Shown piece by piece: positions 45,943-57,062 of a DNA stretch of 64,000 bases. The position numbers and the translations under genes are program-made. Location of the stretch: contig CM037461.1 of the NCBI GenBank assembly GCA_021014325.1, positions 10,259,501 through 10,323,500 of the forward strand, in the 5' to 3' direction. Source of the DNA: Plazaster borealis. Its lineage: Eukaryota; Echinodermata; Asteroidea; Forcipulatida; Labidiasteridae. The notes beneath the pieces were generated by a model. It did no database searches. It had not been told where the DNA came from and saw nothing but the letters and a program-made list of their open reading frames with translations. Numbering within the stretch: the first letter of the stretch is position 1; every line of letters starts with the position of its first letter.

Positions 45943-48588
45943 GATTTGAAGGAGAGATACCCAAAGCAATTTGATTCATTGGGCAACTTCAAGACAAAGG
46001 TGCGTCTACATCTCAAGCCAGGCTCCAGACCGAGCATTGATGCACCACGCAAGTGCAGTATACACATCAAGCCCAAACTTGAGGCCGAACTGAACAAAAT
46101 GGAACAAGATGGAGTAATTCGCAGAGTCTCACACCACACAGACTGGTGCAGTTCCCTCACAACAGTAGTTAAGAAGGATGGTTCGCTTAGGCTTTGTCTC
46201 GACCCAAAGCGATTGAACGACAGTCTGAAACGATGTCGACACAAAATCCCCACCCTTGAAGAACTCAACCCAGAGTTTTCACAAGCTAAATTCTTCTCGA
46301 AACTTGACGCAAAGGCTGGGTACTGGGCCGTCCATCTTGAAGAGCAGTCACCAGGCTGCGTCGGCATCGCCGATGATATTGCTGTCTTCGGTCGCACCGA
46401 AAAGGTGCACGACAGAAATCTCATTGCTCTCATGGAGACAGCAGAGCGAGAGGGTTTAGTTTTCAACAGTGGAAAGTGCGAAATCAAAGTCAATCAAATA
46501 CACTTTTTCGGCTCCATTTACTCTAAAAATGGTATTCGTCCAGACCCCGACAGAGTTACAGACATACATGCCATGCCGACCCCTCAGGACAAAGAGGATC
46601 TTCAACGATTTCTAGGCGTTATCAACTTTATTTCACCCTACATCCCCAACTGTGCAGACAAAGCTGCCCCATTGCGTGATCTGCTCAAGAAAGAAGTTCC
46701 ATTCTTGTGGCAAGAAGACCACCAGGCCTTCTTTCAGGCGCTGAAGCATTCTATTTCGCCACAATCCTGCCTCCGTTTTTATGATCCCCATGCTGACACT
46801 GTTCTGGAAGTTGATGCATCTCAACGAAGTTTGGGTGCATGCATCACACAAGATGGAAAACCTGTAGCTTTCGCATCAAAGAGTCTTTCTCCCTCACAAT
46901 CCAGCTACTCCAACATCGAGAGGGAAGCCCTGGGTCTAGTTTTTGGTGTCATGAAGTTCCACACCTACTTGTTCGGCTGCCGTTTCAAAGTCCTCACCGA
47001 CCACAAGCCGTTGGTGTCAATATGGCGCAAACCCCTTGCCAGTGCGCCTCCTCGCTTGCAGAGATTGCTCATCAAGCTACAAGGCTACGACTTTGATATC
47101 GAATACAAACCTGGTCCTACCATGGTTATTGCCGATGCCCTCAGCCGGCTTCCCAACCCATCCAAGTTCAATGATGTCGAATTGAATGAATCCATCGCTG
47201 ATGTTACTCTGGATGGACACCCTACTGTTCAACAAGTTGACCTTGTCCACTTCAGGCATGCCAAGCAGGATGCACTTCAACACGAGACTGCCAGAGACCC
47301 CGTTCTCTCTGAGCTCCAGCGAGTAATTTACTCTGGCTGGCCCGACTCCATTAAGGACCTTCCGAGTGCCTTACGACCCTACTGGTCTTACAGAGAAGAG
47401 CTTGGGCTGTCATGTGGTGTCATATTCAAAGGCCGTCAAGTTCTCATACCTGAGCCTCTACGTGAGGATATCCTTGGCCAACTTCATATCGGGCACCTTG
47501 GTATTGACAAGACAAGACGCCTTGCTCGTGAATCGGGCTACTGGCCGAAGATAAATGACCATATCAGCAAACTAGTATCCACCTGCCCAACTTGCCAAGA
47601 ACATCAGCCACGTCAACAAAAGGAACCATTGCAACCTCATGAAGTCCCACACACGCCCTGGACAAAACTTGGAACTGATCTATTTGCACTGGACAATGCC
47701 ACGTATCTCGTCATTGTTGACTACCACTCCAAGTATCCCGTGGTACGGAAATTGACAGAAATCTCCAGTGCTGCGGTGGCCCCTGCAACTGCAGACATTT
47801 TCAGATTTCTTGGAGTACCTTCCCAGATTATCTCTGACAATGGCCCCCAGTTTGCCGGACAGGCCTACAAACAGATGTGTCGTGAATGGTCGGTTACCCA
47901 TACCACTTCATCACCACGTTATCCGCGCTCTAACGGGTTGGCGGAACGCACAGTTCGCACCATCAAATCGGTCATGACAAAGTGCAAGAAAACTGGTCAA
48001 GATCTCAACAAAGCTCTACTGAATCTACGAGCCACACCGATAGATGCCCATCTTCCATCTTCAGCAGAGATCTTATTTGGACGTCCTCTTCACACCATCT
48101 TGCCAAGCAACAACCCACTTGGTTCATCATAACAACCCCAGCTGGTCAATGAGCGATTGGCAGAACGCCAAGGCAAAATGAAAGCTAATCATGATCGCCA
48201 TGCCGGACCTAATCTTCCTCCACTGTTTGTTCGACAGACAGTCTGCATCCTTGACCAGCCCACAAGGAAATCATGGATACCGGGCACCGTCACTAAGGTT
48301 TGTGATGAGCCCCGGTCATATGAGGTCTCTACCCCAAATGGCACCACTGTGAGGCGTAATCGTTCGCACCTGCGTGAATTGCTAGCAAAGACGCGCGATT
48401 GCAAGCCGCAAGCAGCCGCACCAACAGCAGCTAAGCGTGTTCGTTTTGATGACAGCCCTTTCCCATGTTTTGTTTCCACAACATTCGCAAGGTTCAGCTA
48501 TGCGCACGCCACAGCTTACAAAGCGACAATGCCAAAAGCCTACAAATGCCAAAAAGCCAACATGCTTGCGACAGCCACAAACCACTAG
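45943..48588 (+). pseudogene. Gypsy pol: RT (deleted), RNase H, integrase
   Basis: Same frame as gag, open 45943-48129, TAA at 48130, then open again to 48588. RT motifs VIRRVSHHTDWCSS, KKDGSLRLCLDPKRLN and KLDAKAGYWAVHLEEQS are present; then sequence jumps near 46350 to VGIADDIAVFG, so the segment with the LPFG motif (motif B) is missing in frame. RNase H follows (LEVDASQRSLGA, SNIEREALG, LTDHKPL). Integrase has the HHCC finger (HIGHLGIDKT ... CPTCQEH) and Asp/Asp/Glu residues (LGTDLFALD, ISDNGPQF, NGLAERTV). The tail after the second TAA has an integrase C-terminal domain (VCILDQPTRKSWIPGTV). The element cannot make working RT. Confidence 0.92.
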
Positions 48589-49085
48589 GTCTCGCCGTAC
48601 AACCCGCCCACCAGCAAGATATACTGATAACTAGCTGTGCATCTTTACGATCAAGATTATGCTAGGAGAGTCATCGTTTACTTAAATAAGTTTGAGTGTA
48701 ATGCTCGTTATCCTAAAGTTTTAAATTTTCAGAGTTACATTTATTGTTGCATTGAAGTTTTAAAGTGTTAAAGTTAAAGTGGACTCTCTGAAGTACTTAA
48801 CATAAGATACTGAATTTGTTTTCATAATATCCAATGCTCACTGTGTGCCAAGGAACAATGGACAAATTTTGCAAGTTGACCTACATGTATCTATGGACCA
48901 TGAAGGATCATTTGGACAACACTCCGGACTCACATCAGAACAACATCTAACGGCTATTTGTACAACCCCCATGGATCTACAGTTGTGAAGACATTCACAA
49001 GCTTTACCCCATTTGGAAGTCACCATCCATGAACTTATGAACTGGAATTTGTTATTTTATCACATAAATTTCTAAACGGGGGGGA

Positions 49086-49242
49086 TGTTGTGGTAGTAGT
49101 AAGTCTGTAGCGCATGCGCGCTGCGGGTATGTCAGAGGTTATACGAAATACACTTCTATCATGGCAACGTCCACACTAAGCTTGTGTCCTCATCTTCCTT
49201 ATTCCACCATTGACTAGTTCCTTGTATATCCATAATACTACA
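49086..49242 (+). repeat. Right LTR of gypsy element (157 bp)
   Basis: Identical to the left LTR except GTAGTAGTAAG here against GTAGTACTAAG there. Preceded by a polypurine tract and followed by the GTACC duplication. The single difference implies a recent insertion. Confidence 0.97.
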
Positions 49243-49394
49243 GTACCCCACATGGTACCTTACCTTGATCGTTCCAACTGTTGCAATCTATTACCATAGT
49301 GTACAAAAACAACTGTTGCCTGCTGTGATGGGGATCATGGGTTTTGTACATCTGGGCAAATCACCATGAACATATCACAGCGCCAACAGTTGTG

Positions 49395-49815
49395 GCGTGT
49401 CGTGGCCGAGCGGATAAGAACACCGAACTCAAGCTCTGGTGTTTCTGATCAGCAGAGTGTGGGTTCGAATCCCAGTCGTGACACATTTGTCCTTAAGCAA
49501 GACACTTAACCACATGCTCCGTCCTTCGGATGGGACGTTAAGCCGTAGGTCCCGTGTGTTGTGTAATGCACGTAAAAGAACCCAGTGCACTTATCGTAAA
49601 GAGAAGGGGTTTGCCCCGGTGTTCCTGGTTTGATTGGCTGCATATTGCGCCACAGCACCTTGTAAACCATTACATGGTGCTATGCAAAGGAATAGATCTC
49701 ATACTTCAACACGTAACTCCACTTACCTTGTAGGAAAAATACTGAGCGCTTTGAGACACCCCTCGGGAGTATAAAGCGCTATATAAGAACTGCCATATTG
49801 TTATTATTATTATTA
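49395..49815 (+). mobile_element. tRNA-headed SINE, good copy
   Basis: Pol III A box TGGCCGAGCGG (49410-49420) and B box GGTTCGAATCC (49461-49471) sit in a tRNA-Ser/Leu-like head. The body shares blocks with the copies at 7860 and 9590. The 3' tail GAGCGCTTTGAG...AAAGCGCTATATAAGAACTGCC resembles L2/CR1 LINE tails, followed by (ATT)n. It is a SINE, not a tRNA gene: the cloverleaf 3' side is not maintained. Confidence 0.9.
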
Positions 49816-50494
49816 TAATGATCCAATACACATTTGTTGCATGCTTTGATGGGGTCCATTTTTTTTGTACACACGCGGGGGCAAATGGCATCTGAGGAGA
49901 AGCCGAGAATGCCATTTATCCCCGAGGGTGTACAAAACCCATGGACCCCATCACAGCGTGCAACAATTGTTTTGTTACACCATGGTAATAGATTGTGGGA
50001 GAGGGAAATAAACATTACAAAGTGAAATCAATTAATTTCTATACTAATTCATTGAAATTATTGCTGTCCTGTGCCCTACACAACCAAAAGGAAGGTAAAT
50101 CATTTTAACATGTTTTGCAATGCGTCAAGAGTTGCATTGGTGGGCACAATCACTTTTGTTCACCTGAGCCATGTACATTCGTCTTTGCAGCACATCACAT
50201 AATAGACCGATCTATTTAGCCCTGCCTACTAAGGTATTGACCAATCACAGCCTTGACAACGCCACTGAAAGTCTGACAAAAATCTGACACGTTAAATATC
50301 CCATTCGAAAAGTAAACAAACTGCCGCTATTGTTCTGACATCTGCACACACAACTGCAAAGTACACACTTACACATGAACCTAGCCTAACTAGTACTAAC
50401 GGTGGAAACACGCACAATGAACAAATGTTTTAATTTTGCGTCTTGATGAGATAAGTTAATCTCATTGTTGTGTTTAGGGTTTTGTTTTTGTTTG

Positions 50495-50722
50495 ATGGAA
50501 TTACAGAAAAACCCAAAACCAGATTATCACCGGCTAGTTAGATTAAGGGAGAACCTGGTACCTCAAAGTGGATGTATTTGGGCAATTGGCAATTGGACAT
50601 ATTGGAGAGAGACTATCTATGAGGATGAGAAACAAGTTCTTGTTCATTACATTGGATGGTCAAGCACATGGAATGATGTCTCCCAAACCATAATTATAAT
50701 GAACACTCCAATGACCGTGTGA
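50495..50722 (+). other. Possible Tudor-knot/chromo-barrel-like fragment
   Basis: A 76-residue frame (MELQKNPKPDYH) contains VLVHYIGWSSTWNDV, which resembles the V.Y.GW...W/DEW core of Tudor-knot or MBT-type domains. It stands alone, ends in a TGA, and the DEW acidic pair is degraded. It could be an isolated exon or chance. Confidence 0.25.
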
Positions 50723-50984
50723 GGGCGTATGTGTGAACCAAATTCACGTGATGCAAAACAAGTAAACAAAGTTTCTGGGCCTTTTTGTTCACTGTTATTA
50801 TTATTTTTATGTATTTCATCATTGATGCAAGAAAACTATACATTCAGGCAATTAAAATAAGATGAATTTTGTGCTGCAAGACATTCCCTGATGAAAGCGC
50901 CCTCATGCTGTAAAAAATATGGTCAATTGACAATGAACTCAGTAATGCTTATTTGCTGTTAATAAGCCAGACTATGAGTGTGTC

Positions 50985-51605
50985 TTACTACTCGTTTCAA
51001 AGTTTGACTGAGGACATCCACTGTGTACAGCAGAATTCATTATATGAGTGTGTCTTACTATTTGTTTTAACATACGACTGAGGACATCCACTGTGTACAG
51101 CAGCATTGATTAAATTGTTGTGTGTCACTACTCGTTTCAAAGTTTGACTGAGGACATCCACTGTGTACAGCAGAATTAATTAAATTGTTGTGTTTCACTA
51201 CTCGTTTCAAAGTTTGATTGAGGACATCCACTGTGTACAGCAGAATTCATTATATGAGTGTGTCTTACTATTTGTTTTAACATACGACTGAGGACATCCA
51301 CTGTGTACAGCAGCATTTATTAAATTGTTGTCTCACTACTCGTTTCAAAGTTTGACTGAGGACATCCACTGTGTACAGGAGAATTCATTATATGAGTGTG
51401 TCTTACTATTTGTTTTAACATACGACTGAGGACATCCACTGTGTACAGCAGCATTTATTAAATTGTTGTGTGTCACTACTCGTTTCAAAGTTTGATTGCG
51501 GACAAACACTGTGTACAGCAGAATTCATTATATGAGTGTGTCTTACTATTTGTTTTAACATACGACTGAGGACATCCACTGTGTACAGCAGCATTTATTA
51601 AATTG
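50985..51605 (+). repeat. 70-bp satellite with alternating A/B monomers
   Basis: Monomer A starts ACTACTCGTTTCAAAG and monomer B starts ACTATTTGTTTTAACA; both share GACTGAGGACATCCACTGTG. Order is mostly A-B-A-B with an A-A step near 51125-51260, a simple higher-order repeat of 140 bp. It is cut at 51605-51618 by an inserted element and resumes at 55978. Confidence 0.93.
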
Positions 51606-51764
51606 CTTTTTGTCGTTATAGTCCAAGCTCCAGGTCCCCAAAAATGAGTTTACCCTACACGGTGTGCTCCCCTCAATTATTTGGAATTTGTGCATTCGGA
51701 AACTACTCCTGTTCAAGAATCAGGACGGTGTATAAAAAAATTCCCCGGCGAAAGTGAATATTTT

Positions 51765-52740
51765 GGACAAAATACAAAATGGCCGCCAGTTTTTCCGCCA
51801 AAATTATGAATATCATGTATTTTGCCATAACTTCTCAAATAAATTGCCGACTAAATCCAAATTTGGCCCAAAATGTGCTTGTCCTCAAAAAAAGGTGTAT
51901 GCAAAATTTGGGGTTCCTGAAATTTCACATTCTTGGTCAAATTCAAGATGGCTGCCATTTTTCTTTCAAAAAAGTGATATATATCATAATTTTCGCATGT
52001 CATTAATAATAATTTCCCGATCTAGTAGAAATTAGGCTAAAGCTGAGTTTTTTACCTGCCATCTATATACAAAGAGCCGCTCTCCAATAAAAAAATAATA
52101 ATTTACTCACATTTTTACGACACTGACTAGAATCCAAAGTGGCTGCAATTTTTCCCGCCAAAATCATTAAAACAATGTATTTTACCATATCTTCCAAAAT
52201 AATTTACCGATTTAATCACAACTTCGCCAAGATTAAGTTCGGCAAGAGGCAAACGTATGTTCAAAATCTTTGCATCCAGGATAGTTTGCATTATGGGCAA
52301 AATCCAAGATGGCCGCTATTTTTTCACCACAAAGTGATAAAAATCACATCTTTGGTCATGTCTTTCATCCTCGTTTCCCAATATAATAGAAATTAAGCTA
52401 AAAATTAGTTTTATACCTGCATTCTCTAGACAAAAATACTTCACCCCCCCCAAAAAAATAATAATAATTGATTCAGTCACTGGCCACAGAAAGAAATGGC
52501 TGCCATTTTTCCTGCCAAAATCATGAAAACAATGTATTTTACCATAGGCCTATCTTCCGAAATAATTGGCCGATTGAATCAAAAATTTTCTCGGAATGAG
52601 TCTAGCACGAAAAAAGTGTGCGTGAAATTTTGCATCCAAGATGGCTGTCATTTCCACCCCAAAGTGATAAAAATTACATCTTTGGTCATGTATTTCATCC
52701 TAATTTCCCAATTTAGTATAAATTTGGCTATATAATGAGC
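51765..52740 (+). repeat. 358-bp tandem repeat, about 2.7 copies
   Basis: AAAATGGCCGCCAGTTTTTC (51777), AAAGTGGCTGCAATTTTTCC (52135) and AAATGGCTGCCATTTTTCCT (52493) begin successive copies. Each also contains a second inverted-like CCAAGATGGCTGCCATTTTT block and AATTTCCCGAT.TAGTAGAAATTAGGCTA. ORFs here follow the repeat and are not genes. Confidence 0.88.
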
Positions 52741-52877
52741 TTTCACAAGTTCTGTTACAGACAGTTGAGCAGAGCAAAACAAGTCAGATAGCTGTCCTCC
52801 TCGCGGTACAAAGAGCACACTTGAGCCAAAGTAATTCTGTAGGTTTCGTTTAAGACTTGATGTACGATATTGAGCTA

Positions 52878-53542
52878 CTAACTCTGCATTGAGGCAAAAC
52901 TTGAGAGATGGGTTTCATTCATCTGTCTCAAAGTGGAAGAAAAGAAAACCTTGCCAGTTTGAAGTGGTTCGGTAACATCACACAGTAAGGCACTGAATGA
53001 TTTATCGTATGGATCCTGATGTTCCCTGTAGACTCGGTGCAGTCTTAGAATGTTATAGCAGTGCTTGTGATATCTTGCTTTTGCTGCGATCATATCAATT
53101 GTGTTTTACATCACCACGTAGGCGTTTAGTCATTTGAAGCAACAGTTTGTGTATATAACATATCCTGTACTGAAGTGCTTTCTATTGTTCTCAGCTTTTC
53201 GTGTTTCATTTTAAAATGTGGCACTGATTGCCTAGTTGTCATACATTTAGATGGTGTGGAACTGCTGCCATTCAAATGAAGGATGTTAGTCTTGCTGGTC
53301 CATTTTGCATGACATGGGCGATGCAATTTCGGATTAAAAAAAAAATCTTCCTTTGATTGAATTTGACTTCTGAGGCGATGAGAAGTAAAGTCACGTCGTG
53401 CATTTGTAACAGAAGATACGGTAATGTTTCTAAACTGGCATCAGTCACATTGTTGAGTCTTTCATTGGTTACTGATTGGCAGATAATGCATTTCTTAAAG
53501 TCTGTTTGTGCCTTGAATTTTTTTCTCACAAGAAAAGCTTGA
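52878..53542 (-). pseudogene. Transposon-type Cys/His ORF, broken
   Basis: Three pieces in different frames read in order: FKKCIICQSVTNERL (near 53500), a middle part SSSTPSKCMTTRQSVPHFKM (near 53260-53200), and AKARYHKHCYNILRLHRVYR (near 53080). A CxxC followed much later by YHKHCY is a pattern I know from unnamed transposon proteins. At least two frame breaks. No catalytic domain is visible. Confidence 0.45.
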
Positions 53543-53689
53543 ATGTTTCAGCCATTGTACTATCTCATCTATCTCGTACACCATGACTGAACGACAACAA
53601 ATAGTTAGTATACAGCCGTTTGAAAAACTTGGCAAAATTATAAACAGTAGGTGTTTAACTCCTAGGTTTTTAATAAAAAATAACAGCAA

Positions 53690-54745
53690 TTTGCTGGGGG
53701 TTCCCTCAGAGGTAAATTAACCCAATAGTATGGAATATGGAAGAAAATAATAGTTTTCTTATTAAATGGCCAGGGATTCCCCTGTCGGTAGATAACCCAT
53801 TTGTAAAGAATTGAACACAAAATAATACAGCATTTCAAATTTCAAAATTGGCCAGAGGTTCCCCTGTGGGTGGTTAACCCATTGGTACAGAATAGTATAA
53901 CATTGACAATATTGTTGTGAAATGTCTGTTGTTCATACGGACATGTTTAGGAGAGTGACATAGTGGGCATTCCACAGGTTGTGACTATGATCCCTTTTCT
54001 TTAATCTTTTCTGTTTTAAACATTGTGGGCATGAGCCCACAATGTAAGAAAAGCCCACAAGTACAGATCCTACTTACAAGTAGCCCCTCAATGTAGCTCT
54101 TGTAAGCACGCTAAAACCAACAATGTTTTCTAAAACATACCTTAATCTCAGTCATGTAATTCCAACTTTCTTTCTCATTCAGTCCTTTACACCAAGGACC
54201 TTGCTCTATGTTTACACCTATGTTTACAGCCATTTTATTTAAAATACTTTGCACAATGATAAACAAATTGGAATACATTGCAGGGGCTCTCAACAGACAG
54301 TACAGAATTTGGAAAGATAAGAAATAATTAGAAATAAAAAATTGGTTAGGGGTTCCCTTGTCCCTTGTGGTTGGTTAACCCAAATTAGAAAAAAGGTCAC
54401 AAGGGTTCTCCTGTGGGTGGTTAACCAATTCGAAAGAATTTGGGGGGGGGGGTAAGAAGAATAAAGAAAAAAATTGCCAGGGGTTCCCGTGGGTGGGTGG
54501 TTACAGAATCGGGAAAAACAAACAAAAACAAACAAAAACAATTAATTAGAAATTAAAAAATAAATGGCCAGGGGTTCCCCTGTGGGTGGTGAACCCAAAT
54601 CAAAAAAATGGTCAGGGGTTCCCCGGTGGGTTGTTGACCCGTTGCGCGTTGATACAAATAAATAATATAAAAATAGTCAGGGGTTCCCCTGTTCCCCATT
54701 GGTAGGCCTACAGATTTGTTTTGCATAGGGTAGCCCACACTAGAA
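53690..54745 (+). repeat. Degenerate repeats of GGCCAGGGGTTCCCCTGTGG
   Basis: Roughly eight to ten copies of a block (GGCCAGGGGTTCCCCTGTGG followed by GTGGTTAACCC) at irregular spacing of about 60-130 bp. GGGGTTCCCC is itself near-palindromic. Interrupted by about 350 bp of unrelated sequence at 53935-54285. Confidence 0.75.
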
Positions 54746-55530
54746 TTATTGGATAACATTGACAATAAAAGTGAATTGGCGAGTTGTTAATACTAGGGCT
54801 AGGCCTACACTACCATCAACAAACATCAACATGTTTTGTACATACCTCGTGTAACGTTAAGCTGGTTAATTCTGGTGTCTACCCCACTCAATATTTGCTT
54901 AGTAAAGAAATTTGCCAAGCAGTATTTTCTGCTTGACAGCTTTATGAAATTGGACCCTGCTAACGACTTGTTTATAAATTATAGGCCTAGCAAAATCTTA
55001 AGAAGTTCTTCAACAATTTTGTAGCGTACAGTTTCTGTCATTCTGTAGTCTTCTGCCATTGAACTTTTGAGGGAAGTTGTGATTTCATCTGGCATCAAAC
55101 GGACGATATGCATGTACGGCCCACCGATGCACAGTTATACGCCGACGGCGAACGAGGAACGTACGGAAACATAAAAAACCACCGGATGTACACGTGTAAG
55201 GCCCATGCTATGTTAACGTTCGTGTTAGCAGCTACCGTAACCATGCCCCTAGCCTACACTTCCAGTCCACTACCACCATGACCACAGGCAACAGGCTACA
55301 ATTACATGAAACAATGTTCGCATCGTTGAACTTTCCCTCATGACATTTGCATTAAAACAAATATATTTTCTTGAAGAGTAACTATGACCTCAAACATTTA
55401 GATAAAACAAATGACATACAACGTTAGCTACTCAAAAGTACAAACCTTTTTTCTGATCGTCTGCTATGCTACACGCTCGACAGCCCGCCATGCATTTATG
55501 CGTGATGACATTGACAGTACTACTGTGTAC

Positions 55531-55678
55531 ATTAGCCTTTAGTCAAGGCGCACGCGGCGGCGGCACCCCCAGATGTCACGCACGAAAAAAGAACAGCGCG
55601 AGCGGCGAAGCGCTGGTCTTTTTTCGTGCGTGACATCTGGGGGTACCGCTGCCGCGTGCGCCTTGACTAAAGGCTAAT
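55531..55678. mobile_element. 148-bp hairpin MITE with 6-bp target duplication
   Basis: ATTAGCCTTTAGTCAAGGCG... at the left is matched by its reverse complement at the right over about 62 bp with very few mismatches, loop near 55595-55612. GTGTAC lies at 55525-55530 and 55679-55684. GC-rich against AT-rich surroundings. Confidence 0.88.
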
Positions 55679-55977
55679 GTGTACATCGGATCGCGCTGTG
55701 TGTGCCTTGTGTAGACAGGTCTCCAATTACTGCACTTAACATTTCGTACACTTTTGACGCTGGGTACCAGACAACTTCTTTTTGGCATCATTTACGTTGG
55801 ATTTTCTGTCGAATTTTGTCAAAAATGAACGCTTTTGCCGAGGAAGAATGGTATACACCATCCCGATTCTTATTCACAATAAATATACCCATCATAAAAA
55901 AGTAAAAAAATAAGGGGAGCAGATGGTGTAGGGTAAATCTTAATTAAAACGATTTTTGCATTCTGGAGCTTGGACTA

Positions 55978-56165
55978 CTACTCGTTTCAAAGTTTGACTG
56001 AGGACATCCACTGTGTACAGCAGAATTCATTATATGAGTGTGTCTTACTATTTGTATTTAACTTACGATTGAGGACATCCACTGTGTACAGAAGAATTAA
56101 CTAAATTGTTGTGTCTCACTACTCGTTTCAAAGTTTGACTGCGGACATCCACTGTGTACAGCAGA
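55978..56165 (+). repeat. 70-bp satellite, continuation
   Basis: A-B-A monomers resume immediately after the 4.36-kb element (ACTCGTTTCAAAGTTTGACTG). The B unit here reads ACTATTTGTATTTAACTTAC, slightly diverged. Confidence 0.9.
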
Positions 56166-56184
56166 ATTCTTTGCAAATATTCAA

Positions 56185-56945
56185 TACTGATTCCAATCAA
56201 TATATCCTCAACTTAGTGATTGTAAAACTTGAACATTCGTATTCAACTCACCTCTTTACTGTGGGCTGCTGCACCCCTTGGCACAGTTTTTGGCATCTAA
56301 AGGTAAAATAAATTACATGTATACTTAAGTCACGCGGCAACATACATTATAAGAGTTCCTCTCTATTTGTAAATAATTGTTTTAATACAAAACAATTTTT
56401 AAAAGAGACTGAAAGTGTATTTTATTTTCTAATATCATGTCTTTGTGAAATTGGTCTTAAATGTATTTAAAAAACAATAATAATAATATAAAACAACTTA
56501 AATATTTGTTTTGTATTGTTCATTGAAAAACAAAAAATTGTTGGGGGAGAGCCCATTTCCCAACGAAAAAGTGAGAAACTAGAAATCCTGTTTAGGTCGG
56601 ATAACTGGATGCATGCTCACAGCAAGAAGTAGGTTCTTTGACATGCATCATTTGTCAAACCTTTTTCAATGACAAAACCAAATGACTTGTCCTTCATGTT
56701 ATACAACTTCAACCAAATACACTGGTATCCGGTTGGATTGCGCCAACCGGCTAGACAAATATTCATAGACTGCATGCATTCAAACAATCTTCAACTTAAT
56801 GATTGTAAAACAGAAGCATTTGTATAAAACTCACCTCTTCACTGTGGGCTGCTGCACCCCTTTGCTCAGTCTGCGGCATCTGAGGGCAAAATAAATGACA
56901 TGTATACATAAGTCATGCGGTAACATTCATCATCACAGTGCCTCT
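56185..56945 (+). repeat. Duplicated segment (about 590-bp spacing) within the satellite
   Basis: CAACTTA.TGATTGTAAAAC, CACTGTGGGCTGCTGCACCC and ACATGTATAC.TAAGTCA occur near 56208-56330 and again near 56795-56915. The rest between them is unrelated and AT-rich. No ORF. Confidence 0.75.
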
Positions 56946-56954
56946 GGATATGTT

Positions 56955-57058
56955 TTAATATAAGATTGAGGACATCCACTGTGTACAGCAGCATTTATTA
57001 AATTGTTGTGTCTCACTACTCGTTTCAAAGTTTGACTGAGAACATCCACTGTGTACCA
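56955..57058 (+). repeat. 70-bp satellite, last copies, fused to the Maverick integrase
   Basis: A B-type then an A-type monomer end in CATCCACTGTGTAC at 57046-57057; the integrase reading frame begins within ten bases. A stop codon at 57060-57062 in that frame shows the integrase N-terminus has been lost at this junction. Confidence 0.85.
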
Positions 57059-57062
57059 CTAA

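Larger units (their letters stand above)
43558..49242 (+). mobile_element. Complete gypsy-type LTR retrotransposon, 5.7 kb
   Basis: Two 157-bp LTRs, PBS, gag-protease, reverse transcriptase/RNase H/integrase in one frame, polypurine tract AAACGGGGGGGA at 49074-49085, and GTACC duplicated at 43553-43557 and 49243-49247. Order PR-RT-RH-IN defines gypsy/Metaviridae; the short LTRs and style resemble the Mag/SURL group, an inference. Frame is interrupted by TAA at 45940-45942 and 48130-48132, and the RT has a deletion. No envelope ORF. Confidence 0.95.
51619..55977. mobile_element. 4.36-kb element with TAGTCCAAGCTCCAG terminal inverted repeats
   Basis: TAGTCCAAGCTCCAG at 51619 is repeated inverted at 55963-55977; weaker similarity continues inward (TTTACCCTACAC...TGCTCCCC against GGGGAGCAGATGGTGTAGGG). 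It interrupts the 70-bp satellite, which continues on both sides. Inside are a 358-bp tandem repeat, a broken Cys/His ORF, GGGGTTCCCCTGTGGGTGG repeats and a hairpin MITE. Target duplication is not clear (perhaps TA). Confidence 0.75.

Noticed and set aside
49407..49485. Possible tRNA-Ser/Leu gene
   Set aside because: Good A and B boxes, but it continues into a SINE body shared with two other copies.
50985..51605. CRISPR-like array
   Set aside because: Repeats are contiguous 70-bp monomers without unique spacers, in a eukaryotic genome.
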